Source: JBGMEA01 sp041447245 (GTDB taxonomy: Bacteria; Bacillota; Clostridia; Eubacteriales; Anaerofustaceae). Taken from it: 64,000 bases of DNA. The DNA lies in contig JBGMEA010000023.1 of assembly GCA_041447245.1 (NCBI GenBank), positions 124,001 through 188,000 of the forward strand, in the 5' to 3' direction. A program made the position numbers and the translations under genes. Within the stretch, counting starts at the first letter, position 1; each line of letters starts with the position of its first letter. A model generated the notes under the pieces. It did not search any database and was not told the origin of the DNA. It was given only the letters and a program-made list of their open reading frames with translations. This document shows, one piece after another, positions 37,279-43,939 of this stretch.

Positions 37279-37307
37279 ATTATAGCATTCTATCAATATG
37301 TTGATAA
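37279..37307 (-). promoter_or_regulatory. Promoter and palindrome before the small membrane gene
   Basis: On the minus strand TTATCA and TATAAT are 17 bases apart. The perfect palindrome TATCAA-TATG-TTGATA (37291-37306) covers the -35 and spacer and may be an operator. Confidence 0.55.
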
Positions 37308-37367
37308 ATATATTGGACGGTATTAATTCTAATTTAAGATATGTATTGGCTTCTAATCAGCATGAAA

Positions 37368-37391
37368 AAAAGCGATGTCAAAATCGCTTTT
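37368..37391 (-). terminator. Terminator of the original tRNA gene
   Basis: AAAAGCGAT / ATCGCTTTT hairpin. On the minus strand it is followed by TTTT and lies 16 bases beyond the CCA end of the tRNA remnant, as expected for the tRNA's terminator before phage insertion. Confidence 0.7.
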
Positions 37392-37406
37392 ATTTAAAGG
37401 AAATTA

Positions 37407-37445
37407 TGGTGGGCCTTCAGGGACTTGAACCCCGGACAAACCGGG
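37407..37445 (-). pseudogene. 3' part of a tRNA gene (probable attL)
   Basis: On the minus strand this reads as the 3' strand of an anticodon stem (CCGGT), a variable loop, a T arm (CGGGG-TTCAAGT-CCCTG), an acceptor strand AAGGCCC and ACCA. The upstream sequence cannot complete the anticodon, D or acceptor arms, so the tRNA is broken here. It sits between chromosome and the integrase gene, the expected layout when a phage integrates into a tRNA gene; the intact tRNA should lie at the right end of the prophage. From memory the sequence resembles Met/Ile2-type tRNAs. The anticodon is not present. Confidence 0.8.
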
Positions 37446-37579
37446 TCTTATAATCCCGTTTTATAAGTTTTCATAATTTTATAATTCGTGATAGGTAAGC
37501 GGAATTTTAAGTATATCGTTTTATATCTTTTTATACCCATTCATAACGCAAGCGGGAAAAAAGCGGGAAGTCTTCATTT

Positions 37580-38746
37580 TCACGCGAACATTTCATTGAT
37601 TTTTGATACTTCGTCGGTCTTGATTTTTTCGAGCACAAAAGTGTAAATATCGGCCGTGATTTTGATACTTGAATGACCGAGCAGGGAAGAGACAGTTTTC
37701 AGTGAGACACCTTTGTTAAACAGTTCAGTCGCATAGGTGTGACGGTACGCATGAAATTTTTTATATTCAACTCCTGCATGCGCAAGAATACGGCCGTGTG
37801 CACGGAGCAGGTTCCTTCGGTCAACCGGTCTCCCTGTATTGGTACAAAAGACAAGTCCGTTATCTTCATACAATTCAGCTGAACGGATTTTTTCGAGTGT
37901 CTGTTTGATTTTCCAGTCCTGCAGCACAGGGATTACGCTGTCCGGGATCGGAACTGTGCGGACTGATTTTTTCGTTTTCGGTTTTGTAATGATATATTCA
38001 TAGGATTCTTCAATCTTGACTTTGCTGAGCGTCTTTGTGATGCGCAGCGTTTTGTCTTTCATGTCAATATCTTTCCATCGAAGGGCTAATAATTCCCCCT
38101 GGCGGGCACCGGTACCCAGTGCAATATAAATTAACGCTTTTAATCGATTTCCTTCGAGAGCAGCGCGGATCTTCTTCACTTCGCTTTCATCGAACACCGG
38201 AACGGTATCATCGATCAAATCCGAGTCGTCATCTACGCTGAGCACATCGTCACGAAAATAGGAGCTCACTCTGATCCCGGCGCATGGATTCTTTATAATT
38301 GCATTTTCCTCGAGACAATAATTAAAGAATCGTTTCAGCAATTTGTTCAGCATCTCAATTTGGCTTTGAGATTTTCCGCTTTTCACCAATGCCCGGTAAT
38401 AGGCTTTCAAAGTCAGGTTATTGATCTTTCCGATCTGTAGCTGTGATATGTTTGACATTTCCACATAATTATTAAAGACACTTGTATATCGTTCCCGAGA
38501 AGAATCTTTCATGCGGTCTGTCTGCAGCCATACTTTCATCGACGGCGCGAGCAGCTGAAAATAGATATCGATATTTAACCCGCTGTTATAAATCTTCTGA
38601 AACTCTGCTTTCTGCTTATTTGCATCTGCTTCACATGTTCCGTAAAATTCTTTTTTCAGCGGCTTCCCGTTAGGCTGTTTGCCATATGTCCACGAGGTTC
38701 GATAATAGGGGACTCCATTTTTTACACAGTTTGTTTTACGTGCCAT
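37580..38746 (-). CDS. int: Phage tyrosine integrase
   Basis: 388 residues, Tn916/phage type. An N-terminal AP2-like arm-binding region is followed by a SAM-like core-binding domain and a catalytic domain with Arg in GTGARQGELLALRW, HAYRHTYATEL (His-x-x-Arg), LLGHSSIKITADIYTF with the nucleophilic Tyr near the end. Start at 38746 has GAGG seven bases upstream and gives MARKTNCVKNG; a longer reading from 38791 runs into the hicA promoter. It lies about 130 bases from the tRNA remnant, pointing toward it. Confidence 0.94.
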   Translation of the reverse strand: MARKTNCVKNGVPYYRTSWTYGKQPNGKPLKKEFYGTCEADANKQKAEFQKIYNSGLNIDIYFQLLAPSMKVWLQTDRMKDSSRERYTSVFNNYVEMSNISQLQIGKINNLTLKAYYRALVKSGKSQSQIEMLNKLLKRFFNYCLEENAIIKNPCAGIRVSSYFRDDVLSVDDDSDLIDDTVPVFDESEVKKIRAALEGNRLKALIYIALGTGARQGELLALRWKDIDMKDKTLRITKTLSKVKIEESYEYIITKPKTKKSVRTVPIPDSVIPVLQDWKIKQTLEKIRSAELYEDNGLVFCTNTGRPVDRRNLLRAHGRILAHAGVEYKKFHAYRHTYATELFNKGVSLKTVSSLLGHSSIKITADIYTFVLEKIKTDEVSKINEMFA

Positions 38747-38784
38747 AATATGCCTCGATTTTACAACAAAATTATATAAATCTC

Positions 38785-38813
38785 TTGACAATACGTGATA
38801 TTACGTATATGAT
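38785..38813 (+). promoter_or_regulatory. hicAB promoter with spacer repeat
   Basis: TTGACA, a 17-base spacer and TATGAT. The spacer contains inverted halves TACGT...ACGTA (38792-38807), a likely site for autorepression by the HicB DNA-binding domain. Confidence 0.75.
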
Positions 38814-38834
38814 ATAGATAGAAAGTGAGGGGAT

Positions 38835-39017
38835 ATGAGGACAAAGGAACTGCTCAGGCTGTTAAACAAAAATGGGATAACGCTCGTGAGACATGGAAGC
38901 AATCATGATGTCTACTACAGTCCGATCACTGAAAAAACCTTTCCAGTCCCAAGGCATACCAATGAAATCAAAACAGCCACTTTGAAATCAATACTCAGAT
39001 CGGCGGGGCTTGAATAA
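38835..39017 (+). CDS. hicA: HicA toxin, mRNA interferase
   Basis: 60-residue double-stranded-RNA-binding-like toxin: MRTKELLRLLNKNGITLVR, then GSNHDVYY with the catalytic-type histidine and VPRHTNEIKTATLKSILR. It is typical HicA length. GAGGGG lies upstream. HicB follows 38 bases later with a much stronger ribosome site, consistent with more antitoxin than toxin. Confidence 0.92.
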   Translation: MRTKELLRLLNKNGITLVRHGSNHDVYYSPITEKTFPVPRHTNEIKTATLKSILRSAGLE

Positions 39018-39055
39018 AAGCCCCTTGCTGACAATCAATAATAGGAGGTGCACAC

Positions 39056-39463
39056 ATGGCACGCTATATTTATCCGGCGGTATTTACCGAAGATCCTTCG
39101 GGAGGATATACCGTAGACTTTCCCGATCTCGACGGCTGCTATACTCAGGGTGACGACCTGCAAAACGCTATGGATATGGCAGCGGATGTTTTGTGCTTAA
39201 TGCTGTACGATGCAGAGCAAGAAAAACGGTCAATTCCAAAAGCATCGGATATCAAGGATATCTCAGTTGATGAGGGTTCTTTTGTCAATCTTATTTCTGT
39301 CGATACAATTGCATATCAGAAATTTTACAACAACAAAGCGGTGAAAAAAACGCTGTCAATTCCGTCATGGCTCAATGAAATGGCAATCAGCGAAGATATC
39401 AATTTCTCCGAGGTGCTGCAAACAGGCTTAAAACAGGTGCTGCAGGATCGGAATAGGATCTGA
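39056..39463 (+). CDS. hicB: HicB antitoxin
   Basis: 135 residues. The N-terminal partial RNase H-like domain (YIYPAVFTEDPSGGYTVDFP, LDGCYTQGDD) blocks HicA. The C-terminal part (KKTLSIPSWLNEMA, SEVLQTGLKQVL) is a ribbon-helix-helix-like DNA-binding segment. AGGAGG is eight bases before ATG. The pair stabilises the prophage or acts against superinfecting phages; either is inference. Confidence 0.92.
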   Translation: MARYIYPAVFTEDPSGGYTVDFPDLDGCYTQGDDLQNAMDMAADVLCLMLYDAEQEKRSIPKASDIKDISVDEGSFVNLISVDTIAYQKFYNNKAVKKTLSIPSWLNEMAISEDINFSEVLQTGLKQVLQDRNRI

Positions 39464-39464
39464 T

Positions 39465-39490
39465 AAAAGTCCCACTCCGGTGGGGCTTTT
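39465..39490. terminator. Terminator between hicB and convergent phage gene
   Basis: AAAAGTCCCAC / GTGGGGCTTTT stem with TCCG loop and T-run; serves both convergent genes. Confidence 0.82.
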
Positions 39491-39493
39491 TTA

Positions 39494-39988
39494 CTATAAT
39501 TCTATTGTTGCGGTTGAATCAACCGAAGCAATGTTTGCTCGCTGTTTCAGTTCGGACAAGAATTTACTTGTGCCCATTGACGCTCCAACCACTTGGAATG
39601 TTATAACTTTGATCTCTTCATCTGCAGAAGATTTATAATTAATTACCATATAATTATCATAACTTACTTTCTTTTTTGATCCGGTTCCGGACATTCCTCC
39701 TACTAAAGCGCCGAGTGGACCTAATATGATATTGCCAAGGACTGCGCGTCCGACGACTGATTTTCCTTTTTCGATGATCTCTTTTTCATTAATAATTTCG
39801 ACGTTTGTAATCTGATCATAGCGCAATGACGCGGGCGCAGCTTTCCCAATTCGTTGTTTTATAAACAAATGGTCATCCATCATTGATACGTTGATTGCCA
39901 TCCCTTTTTGTATAGATGCAATTCCTTCTCCCATCATTAAATTAATTGATGTGTTTCCTTCTTTGTCCTTTGTCCCAAAAATTGGCAT
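39494..39988 (-). CDS. Phage lysogeny-region protein, unknown
   Basis: 164 residues. The middle is a glycine-rich hydrophobic stretch (AVLGNIILGPLGALVGGMSG) flanked by beta-rich segments, reminiscent of small proteins often found beside phage repressors. No enzyme motif is visible. ATG at 39988 has GGGAGG eight bases upstream; an upstream ATG lacks a site. It is probably co-transcribed behind the repressor gene. Confidence 0.65.
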   Translation of the reverse strand: MPIFGTKDKEGNTSINLMMGEGIASIQKGMAINVSMMDDHLFIKQRIGKAAPASLRYDQITNVEIINEKEIIEKGKSVVGRAVLGNIILGPLGALVGGMSGTGSKKKVSYDNYMVINYKSSADEEIKVITFQVVGASMGTSKFLSELKQRANIASVDSTATIEL

Positions 39989-40043
39989 AATAGCCTCCCA
40001 TAAATTCAAAATTTTATTGATATTGATTATTATATCATATTAT

Positions 40044-40658
40044 TTAAAACTTTGCTCTCAGCTCCACGACCTTTCCGATTACACGAACGGGAAGGTTTTT
40101 TATTTTTTTCTCGTCAAAAAACATCGGATCAAATTCAGGGTTTGTCGATACTAAGCTGACCCCGTTTTCAAGTTTAATGAATTTTTTCACAGTTGCATCT
40201 TCTCCATTGACCAAAACCACAGCGATTTCACCGCTCTCAATATCGTCTTGCTTGCGGACGATGACAACGTCGCCTTCATCGAACTTCGGCTTCATTGATT
40301 CGCCGCGAATTTGCAACGCAAAAAACTCTCCCGACTTTGCCATATCTTGATTGATCTCTTCGTAATCGATAATATCTTCTACAGCCTCAACAGGGGTGCC
40401 CGCTTGTACTTTTCCAAGAACGGGTATCCATTTTGCTCCGGGAGCAGATGGTTGCAGTGTATTTGATTGTTCGCTGCGCCCAAGAATATAATCAGTCGAA
40501 ACATCAAAATAATCTGCGAGCTTTTTTATCAAGTCATAATCCGGCTGCCTTTTCCCTGTTTCGTATTGGTTGAAAGTGCTTGGTGGGATACAGAAAGTTT
40601 CTGCTAAGTCTTTCTGCGAAATACTTCTCTCTATTCTCAATTCACGGATTTTTAACAT
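40044..40658 (-). CDS. CI/LexA-like phage repressor with S24 peptidase domain
   Basis: 204 residues. An N-terminal XRE helix-turn-helix (SQKDLAETFCIPPSTFNQYE) is followed by an S24 self-cleaving domain: cleavage site Ala86-Gly87 (GKVQAG), nucleophile Ser121 (IRGESMKPKF) and general-base Lys158 (DATVKK). RecA-stimulated self-cleavage would make the prophage SOS-inducible. It faces the Cro-like gene across 147 bases with three operators. Confidence 0.93.
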   Translation of the reverse strand: MLKIRELRIERSISQKDLAETFCIPPSTFNQYETGKRQPDYDLIKKLADYFDVSTDYILGRSEQSNTLQPSAPGAKWIPVLGKVQAGTPVEAVEDIIDYEEINQDMAKSGEFFALQIRGESMKPKFDEGDVVIVRKQDDIESGEIAVVLVNGEDATVKKFIKLENGVSLVSTNPEFDPMFFDEKKIKNLPVRVIGKVVELRAKF

Positions 40659-40674
40659 AATCTAACCTCTTTTC

Positions 40675-40680
40675 ATTATA
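40675..40680 (-). promoter_or_regulatory. -10 box of the repressor gene
   Basis: TATAAT on the minus strand, 17-22 bases before the repressor start. Operator 1 occupies its spacer, suggesting autoregulation. No good -35 is visible. Confidence 0.55.
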
Positions 40681-40683
40681 ATA

Positions 40684-40699
40684 ATTCACAATTTGTGAT
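40684..40699. promoter_or_regulatory. Phage operator 1
   Basis: ATTCACAATTTGTGAT, near-palindromic; shares the ATTCACA half with operators 2 and 3. Confidence 0.78.
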
Positions 40700-40712
40700 A
40701 ATACAATTATAT

Positions 40713-40727
40713 TTGCAAATTGTGAAT
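40713..40727. promoter_or_regulatory. Phage operator 2
   Basis: TTGCAAATTGTGAAT; reverse complement ATTCACAATTTGCAA matches operator 1 at 13 of 15 positions. Confidence 0.78.
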
Positions 40728-40744
40728 AAATGAATGGTTTTCTA

Positions 40745-40773
40745 TTGACTATTTGCAATATGTGAATTATACT
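40745..40773 (+). promoter_or_regulatory. Early rightward promoter with operator 3
   Basis: TTGACT (40745-40750) and TATACT (40768-40773) are separated by 17 bases, and the spacer is exactly operator 3, TTGCAATATGTGAAT plus two bases. Repressor bound there would shut the early operon. Confidence 0.82.
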
Positions 40774-40805
40774 ATCCTCATAATGAGAATTATGGAGGAG
40801 ATATT

Positions 40806-41021
40806 TTGAGAGAATGGCTAAAAACAGTCAGAGAAAAAAAAGGATTCAGTCAACTTGGATTAGCGAATAAAGCTGACATAGCACCTTCTCATTACAATAT
40901 GATCGAAACAGGGAATCGCCGCCCGAGCGTAGAAGTCGCCAAACGAATCGCCGACGTTCTCGGATTCGAGTGGACGAGATTTTTTGAGAACAAAGAATCT
41001 GAGGAAGAGGTTACGCTATGA
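40806..41021 (+). CDS. Cro-like XRE regulator (TTG start)
   Basis: 71-residue helix-turn-helix protein (VREKKGFSQLGLANKADIAPSHYNMIE cut here at the recognition helix, NRRPSVEVAKRIADVL). It starts at TTG (40806), with GGAGGAG seven bases upstream; no ATG is in frame. First gene of the early operon, so a Cro-type role is inferred. Confidence 0.85.
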   Translation: MREWLKTVREKKGFSQLGLANKADIAPSHYNMIETGNRRPSVEVAKRIADVLGFEWTRFFENKESEEEVTL

Positions 41022-41290
41022 CGGACGCTGAAATGAAACTGATCAATGACCGATTGGCTCGAATCGAGCTTTTACTTACCGAATCCTCCGTAAAGGGCAT
41101 GACCGTAAACCAATATGCAAAGCATTCAGGAATCGGTACAGCAACGATACGTGAACTAATGGCTGATCCGGATGTGCGACTGCCGCATATCATGGTTGGT
41201 ACAAGGGCAATTATCAATGTACGCGCAGCGGATGATTTGATTACCGAAATGAGCATCAATCAAAAGAGACTCAGAGAATCGGCGTCATGA
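41018..41290 (+). CDS. Helix-turn-helix / excisionase-like protein
   Basis: 90 residues. A coiled N-terminus (IERLLARIELLL-like) is followed by MTVNQYAKHSGIGTATIREL, a MerR/excisionase-type winged HTH that recognises DNA through LPHIMVGTRAIINV. Excision control or a small regulator are both possible. Its ATG overlaps the preceding stop by four bases. Confidence 0.65.
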   Translation: MTDAEMKLINDRLARIELLLTESSVKGMTVNQYAKHSGIGTATIRELMADPDVRLPHIMVGTRAIINVRAADDLITEMSINQKRLRESAS

Positions 41291-41502
41291 TAACCAGTCA
41301 CTCAAGAGGGAATCTCATAATTTACTCCAACGGTGATTGGACGTATTCGGACGGCGCTACAGCTGATGACAGTCGCCCATGCGCCCGGTGCGGGAGGTAC
41401 CCGAACGCGGACGGCTCGGACGCGTGCATCGGACATGTTCCGGGAGCGACAGCGGCATGTTGCGGACACGGGATCGAGAAGCCTTATGTGAAATATGAAT
41501 GA
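41287..41502 (+). CDS. Cysteine-rich small phage protein
   Basis: 71 residues with CARCGRYPNADGSDACIGH and TAACCGHG, a pattern that suggests zinc binding and is common among Clostridia phages. Function unknown. Its ATG overlaps the previous stop and its own stop directly abuts the tRNA gene. Confidence 0.7.
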   Translation: MITSHSRGNLIIYSNGDWTYSDGATADDSRPCARCGRYPNADGSDACIGHVPGATAACCGHGIEKPYVKYE

Positions 41503-41577
41503 TGCGGGGTAGAGCAACGGTTGCTCACCGGGCTCATAACCCGGAGGATGCAGGTTCGAATCCTGTCCCCGCGACCA
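41503..41577 (+). tRNA. Phage tRNA with CAU anticodon, initiator-like
   Basis: All arms are readable: acceptor TGCGGGG/CCCCGCG, D stem GAGC/GCTC with a short 7-base loop, anticodon arm CCGGG-CTCATAA-CCCGG, variable AGGAT, T arm GCAGG-TTCGAAT-CCTGT, then A and encoded CCA. Three consecutive G-C pairs next to the anticodon loop and the non-Watson-Crick first pair (U-G) are initiator tRNA features. A role in translating phage genes or in starting translation is possible. Confidence 0.85.
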
Positions 41578-41601
41578 AAATTGCGAAACGGAGGTAAAAA
41601 G

Positions 41602-41754
41602 GTGGAGGCATACAACACATACAGAGAAGCAAAGAGAAATTGCAAATGGGATGAGAAAGTCGTCAGATACGGATCTGTATATCGGTGTGTTTGTGATGCA
41701 GATCCCGAACTTGTCAAAATGTTCGATCAACTAGTTAAAGCAATAAAAAAATAA
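41602..41754 (+). CDS. Small phage protein (GTG start)
   Basis: 50 residues (EAYNTYREAKRNCKWDEK...). GTG at 41602 has GGAGG eight bases upstream, just after the tRNA. Function unknown. Confidence 0.55.
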   Translation: MEAYNTYREAKRNCKWDEKVVRYGSVYRCVCDADPELVKMFDQLVKAIKK

Positions 41755-41771
41755 GAACACGGAGAATGAGA

Positions 41772-41957
41772 ATGGATCCAGTAAAAGTAATGATTGTCGG
41801 ATGCACGGCTGCAGGATTGGTAGACAGCTTGGAAGAGACAGCAGTATTACTCATTCAAGCGTTGAGCGTTGTGCGTAAGGCTCAGCATGAAGAGCTTTAT
41901 AAATTATTTACTATTACGCAGGAGGATGAAAATGAACGAAGAAACCCAAGTATTTGA
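41772..41957 (+). CDS. Small phage protein
   Basis: 61 residues with a hydrophobic helix (VKVMIVGCTAAGLVDSL) and a polar C-terminus. ATG at 41772 is preferred to 41766 because CGGAG is then at a proper distance. Overlaps the next gene by 26 bases. Confidence 0.45.
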   Translation: MDPVKVMIVGCTAAGLVDSLEETAVLLIQALSVVRKAQHEELYKLFTITQEDENERRNPSI

Positions 41958-42153
41958 CAAAGCCGAAGTGCTGAAATTTCTTTTCGAGAGTAAAAAAATG
42001 TGTAGTCGACATCCTGATTGCAAAGAATGCCCATGGGAAGATCTCAATTTCGATTGTTCAATTGAAAATTTAACGATTGAGCACGTTGAAAAATTAGAGG
42101 AATATGTGAACAAAATTCGACGATACGAAGAAATTAAATTTAAATTGCCATAA
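41932..42153 (+). CDS. Small cysteine-containing phage protein
   Basis: 73 residues with MCSRHPDCKECPWEDLNFDC, a possible metal-binding group, then a helical tail. AGGAGG lies six bases before ATG. Function unknown. Confidence 0.65.
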   Translation: MNEETQVFDKAEVLKFLFESKKMCSRHPDCKECPWEDLNFDCSIENLTIEHVEKLEEYVNKIRRYEEIKFKLP

Positions 42154-42361
42154 GTCGGCTCCGGCATCCTCAGGTGAATGAAACCCACCAATGAACCTCC
42201 GAACGTTAAAAACGAGGGTGTCGAACCGGGCGGATGTGCCCACGATGATGATCACTGCCAAAGCGCCCGCGTCCCCGCGATCCCGTTACCGATGCCACAC
42301 ATATACCCTCAGTCCTTTTGATGAATCCCCGCGGGCGCTAAAAGGCAGGGAAGGAGTACAG
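42154..42361. other. GC-rich segment with long-range inverted repeat
   Basis: The stretch is clearly richer in G and C than its surroundings. AGCGCCCGCG (42262-42271) and CGCGGGCGCT (42330-42339) form a perfect 10-bp stem around a 58-base loop. Two frames are open through it (a 47-codon frame from ATG 42178, and an in-frame extension of the next gene from 42191), but neither has a good ribosome site. It may be a structured RNA or recent insertion. Confidence 0.45.
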
Positions 42362-42616
42362 ATGAATTTTCCGGAAGATGAATTTGATTCTATGATTTTT
42401 TCCGAACGGCTCATTGAAGCAAGGAAGAAAAAAGGTTACGACAGAAAAGCATTCGCAATCACCCTCGGGTTCAGCCCGTCAGGTTACGGGGCAATTGAAA
42501 ACGGAACGCCCACGAGCATTTCGAAACTCTATGCAATCGCAAAGAAACTGGATGTGTCTGTTGATTACTTGATCGGTTTGACCAACGAGCCCAAGAACAG
42601 TTGGAATATGCCATGA
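42362..42616 (+). CDS. XRE-family phage regulator
   Basis: 84 residues; the helix-turn-helix spans RLIEARKKKGYDRKAFAITL to VDYLIGLTN. The ATG at 42362 has AAGGAG seven bases upstream, so the open frame before it is not used. Possible additional immunity regulator. Confidence 0.75.
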   Translation: MNFPEDEFDSMIFSERLIEARKKKGYDRKAFAITLGFSPSGYGAIENGTPTSISKLYAIAKKLDVSVDYLIGLTNEPKNSWNMP

Positions 42617-42756
42617 CATCCTCGACGTTTATCGATGTATGCATGGTTGTTCCTTTCATGGTGTATTTATCTGCCAAAGCGTATTGCTGTTATACGAACG
42701 ATAAAGCGGCGGATGCTGCGGAGGAGAGTCAGAGCAAGCGAAGATACGATGATTGA
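42613..42756 (+). CDS. Small hydrophobic phage protein
   Basis: 47 residues starting MTSSTFIDVCMVVPFMVYL, one probable membrane helix followed by a charged tail. ATG overlaps the stop of the HTH gene (ATGA), so it would be translated by coupling. No family recognised. Confidence 0.5.
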   Translation: MTSSTFIDVCMVVPFMVYLSAKAYCCYTNDKAADAAEESQSKRRYDD

Positions 42757-42813
42757 TTCTGTTTTTCCGGGTGTGCTGCAGGGAGTTGCAATTTGCAATC
42801 TGAAGGTCGAGAG

Positions 42814-42885
42814 GTGACGTCCTATCAGATTCGTAATATCCACAGTGCACCCGCAAGGGCAGAAAAAACGAGGTTTGATGTTTGA
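42814..42885 (+). CDS. Possible 23-residue peptide
   Basis: GTG start with GAAGG seven bases upstream; the stop overlaps the TTG of the next gene (TTGA). It could be a short coupling peptide or not a gene. Confidence 0.25.
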   Translation: MTSYQIRNIHSAPARAEKTRFDV

Positions 42886-43325
42886 ACGTGATTTTATCCA
42901 ACCGGTGCCGATCCTGCCCGAATAAAACCGAACCAATGAAGCGGATATGTGCAAAAACAGAATGGTCGGATGAACTTGTCCGGTGCCCCTTCGTATTGTC
43001 TTATCTTGATGAGCAAGGAATGATATGCGAGGTGGTTCCGGATCCGGTGCCGGAACTGAGCAATGTTGGATACAAGCCAAGGAAGCGGAATCAAATTACT
43101 GGCGAATGGGAATATATGAAGTTGACTTCATGGCACAGGAGATTTGATGAAGCTCAAAAAGAACTTAATTTTACTGCAAGTAAAAGAGGTTGGAAAATTT
43201 ATGAATCAAACGAAGTTGACGGAGCAGATGAAGTGCTTGAATACAAATCTGCAGATGATATCAAAGCATCTGAACCGGATAGCGGATACACTGGAGAACC
43301 GGACTACGGATTCAGAAATTATTGA
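42882..43325 (+). CDS. Phage protein with zinc-type cysteines (TTG start)
   Basis: 147 residues. CRSCPN, CAKTEW and CPF in the first 35 residues suggest a metal site; the rest is polar with an acidic C-terminus. TTG start with GAGG upstream. The last 125 bases overlap another likely gene at 43201, so one of the two may be shorter or unused. Confidence 0.5.
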   Translation: MNVILSNRCRSCPNKTEPMKRICAKTEWSDELVRCPFVLSYLDEQGMICEVVPDPVPELSNVGYKPRKRNQITGEWEYMKLTSWHRRFDEAQKELNFTASKRGWKIYESNEVDGADEVLEYKSADDIKASEPDSGYTGEPDYGFRNY

Positions 43326-43359
43326 TTCCGCAGGTAAAGAAAGGAGCCTTTATGATTGA
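43201..43359 (+). CDS. Small coiled-coil phage protein
   Basis: 52 residues with helix-forming heptads (TEQMKCLNTNLQMISKHLNR, IADTLEN), a pattern frequent in short phage proteins. AGAGG lies before ATG at 43201. It overlaps its upstream neighbour in another frame. Confidence 0.5.
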   Translation: MNQTKLTEQMKCLNTNLQMISKHLNRIADTLENRTTDSEIIDSAGKERSLYD

Positions 43360-43630
43360 ATCATGCAAAAAGAAAAAGATGAGTTTCTGTCATCCTGAAT
43401 GCCATTACGCAAAATTATGTCATGGCTTATTCCCGGAAAGCTTTTGCGAAAACGACGAAAATTCGATAGAAGAAATTCTATCATGGCTCGACATTTGTTT
43501 AGATCGCATCATGAATGGAACTTCTGACCTTATACCGATACCGATTGGGATGGCGTCAGCAATTGCCAATGATATTCCGATAATGTCTGAAGTTAGACCT
43601 GGTCCATTTAAAACAAGCATGGAAGTATAA
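43352..43630 (+). CDS. Phage protein, unknown
   Basis: 92 residues; N-terminal CKKKKMSFCHPECHYAKLC may bind metal. AAAGG precedes ATG and the start overlaps the previous stop. Confidence 0.6.
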   Translation: MIESCKKKKMSFCHPECHYAKLCHGLFPESFCENDENSIEEILSWLDICLDRIMNGTSDLIPIPIGMASAIANDIPIMSEVRPGPFKTSMEV

Positions 43631-43675
43631 CTTACCAAGAGGAAGAGTTGATCAGGAAAATGAAGGAAAGAATGA

Positions 43676-43939
43676 ATGAACGAAAAGACGACTAAATTAA
43701 AAGAAGCCACACTGTATGAAATTCTTTCGCGCCTTCACGGAGTGTCAATCGACGTTGATGTTTATGTGACAAACGGAATCAAAGTCGCCCGGATCGGAAC
43801 GCTGAATGATGTGATAAGAAGGAAACTCAAAAACAATGATTATCTCAACGTTCCTGTCGATCATTTTTACTTTACTAGAGACATATGGATTTCAATTGCG
43901 GACATCCATTGGATCCCAATCGAAGGAGATTGCGCATAA
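43676..43939 (+). CDS. Phage protein, unknown
   Basis: 87 residues with beta-rich pattern (VSIDVDVYVTNGIKVARIG). AAGGAAAG precedes ATG. Its stop and the next start share one base. Confidence 0.6.
   Translation: MNEKTTKLKEATLYEILSRLHGVSIDVDVYVTNGIKVARIGTLNDVIRRKLKNNDYLNVPVDHFYFTRDIWISIADIHWIPIEGDCA

Noticed and set aside
37407..37460. Functional tRNA at the prophage edge
   Set aside because: Only the 3' part can be folded; the anticodon stem, D arm and 5' acceptor strand are missing.
41302..41730. Minus-strand open frame across the phage tRNA
   Set aside because: It runs antisense through the tRNA and two well-supported genes, without a ribosome site.
42191..42361. N-terminal extension of the XRE regulator
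   Set aside because: The frame is open but has no ribosome site, unusual composition, and a good start with AAGGAG lies at 42362.
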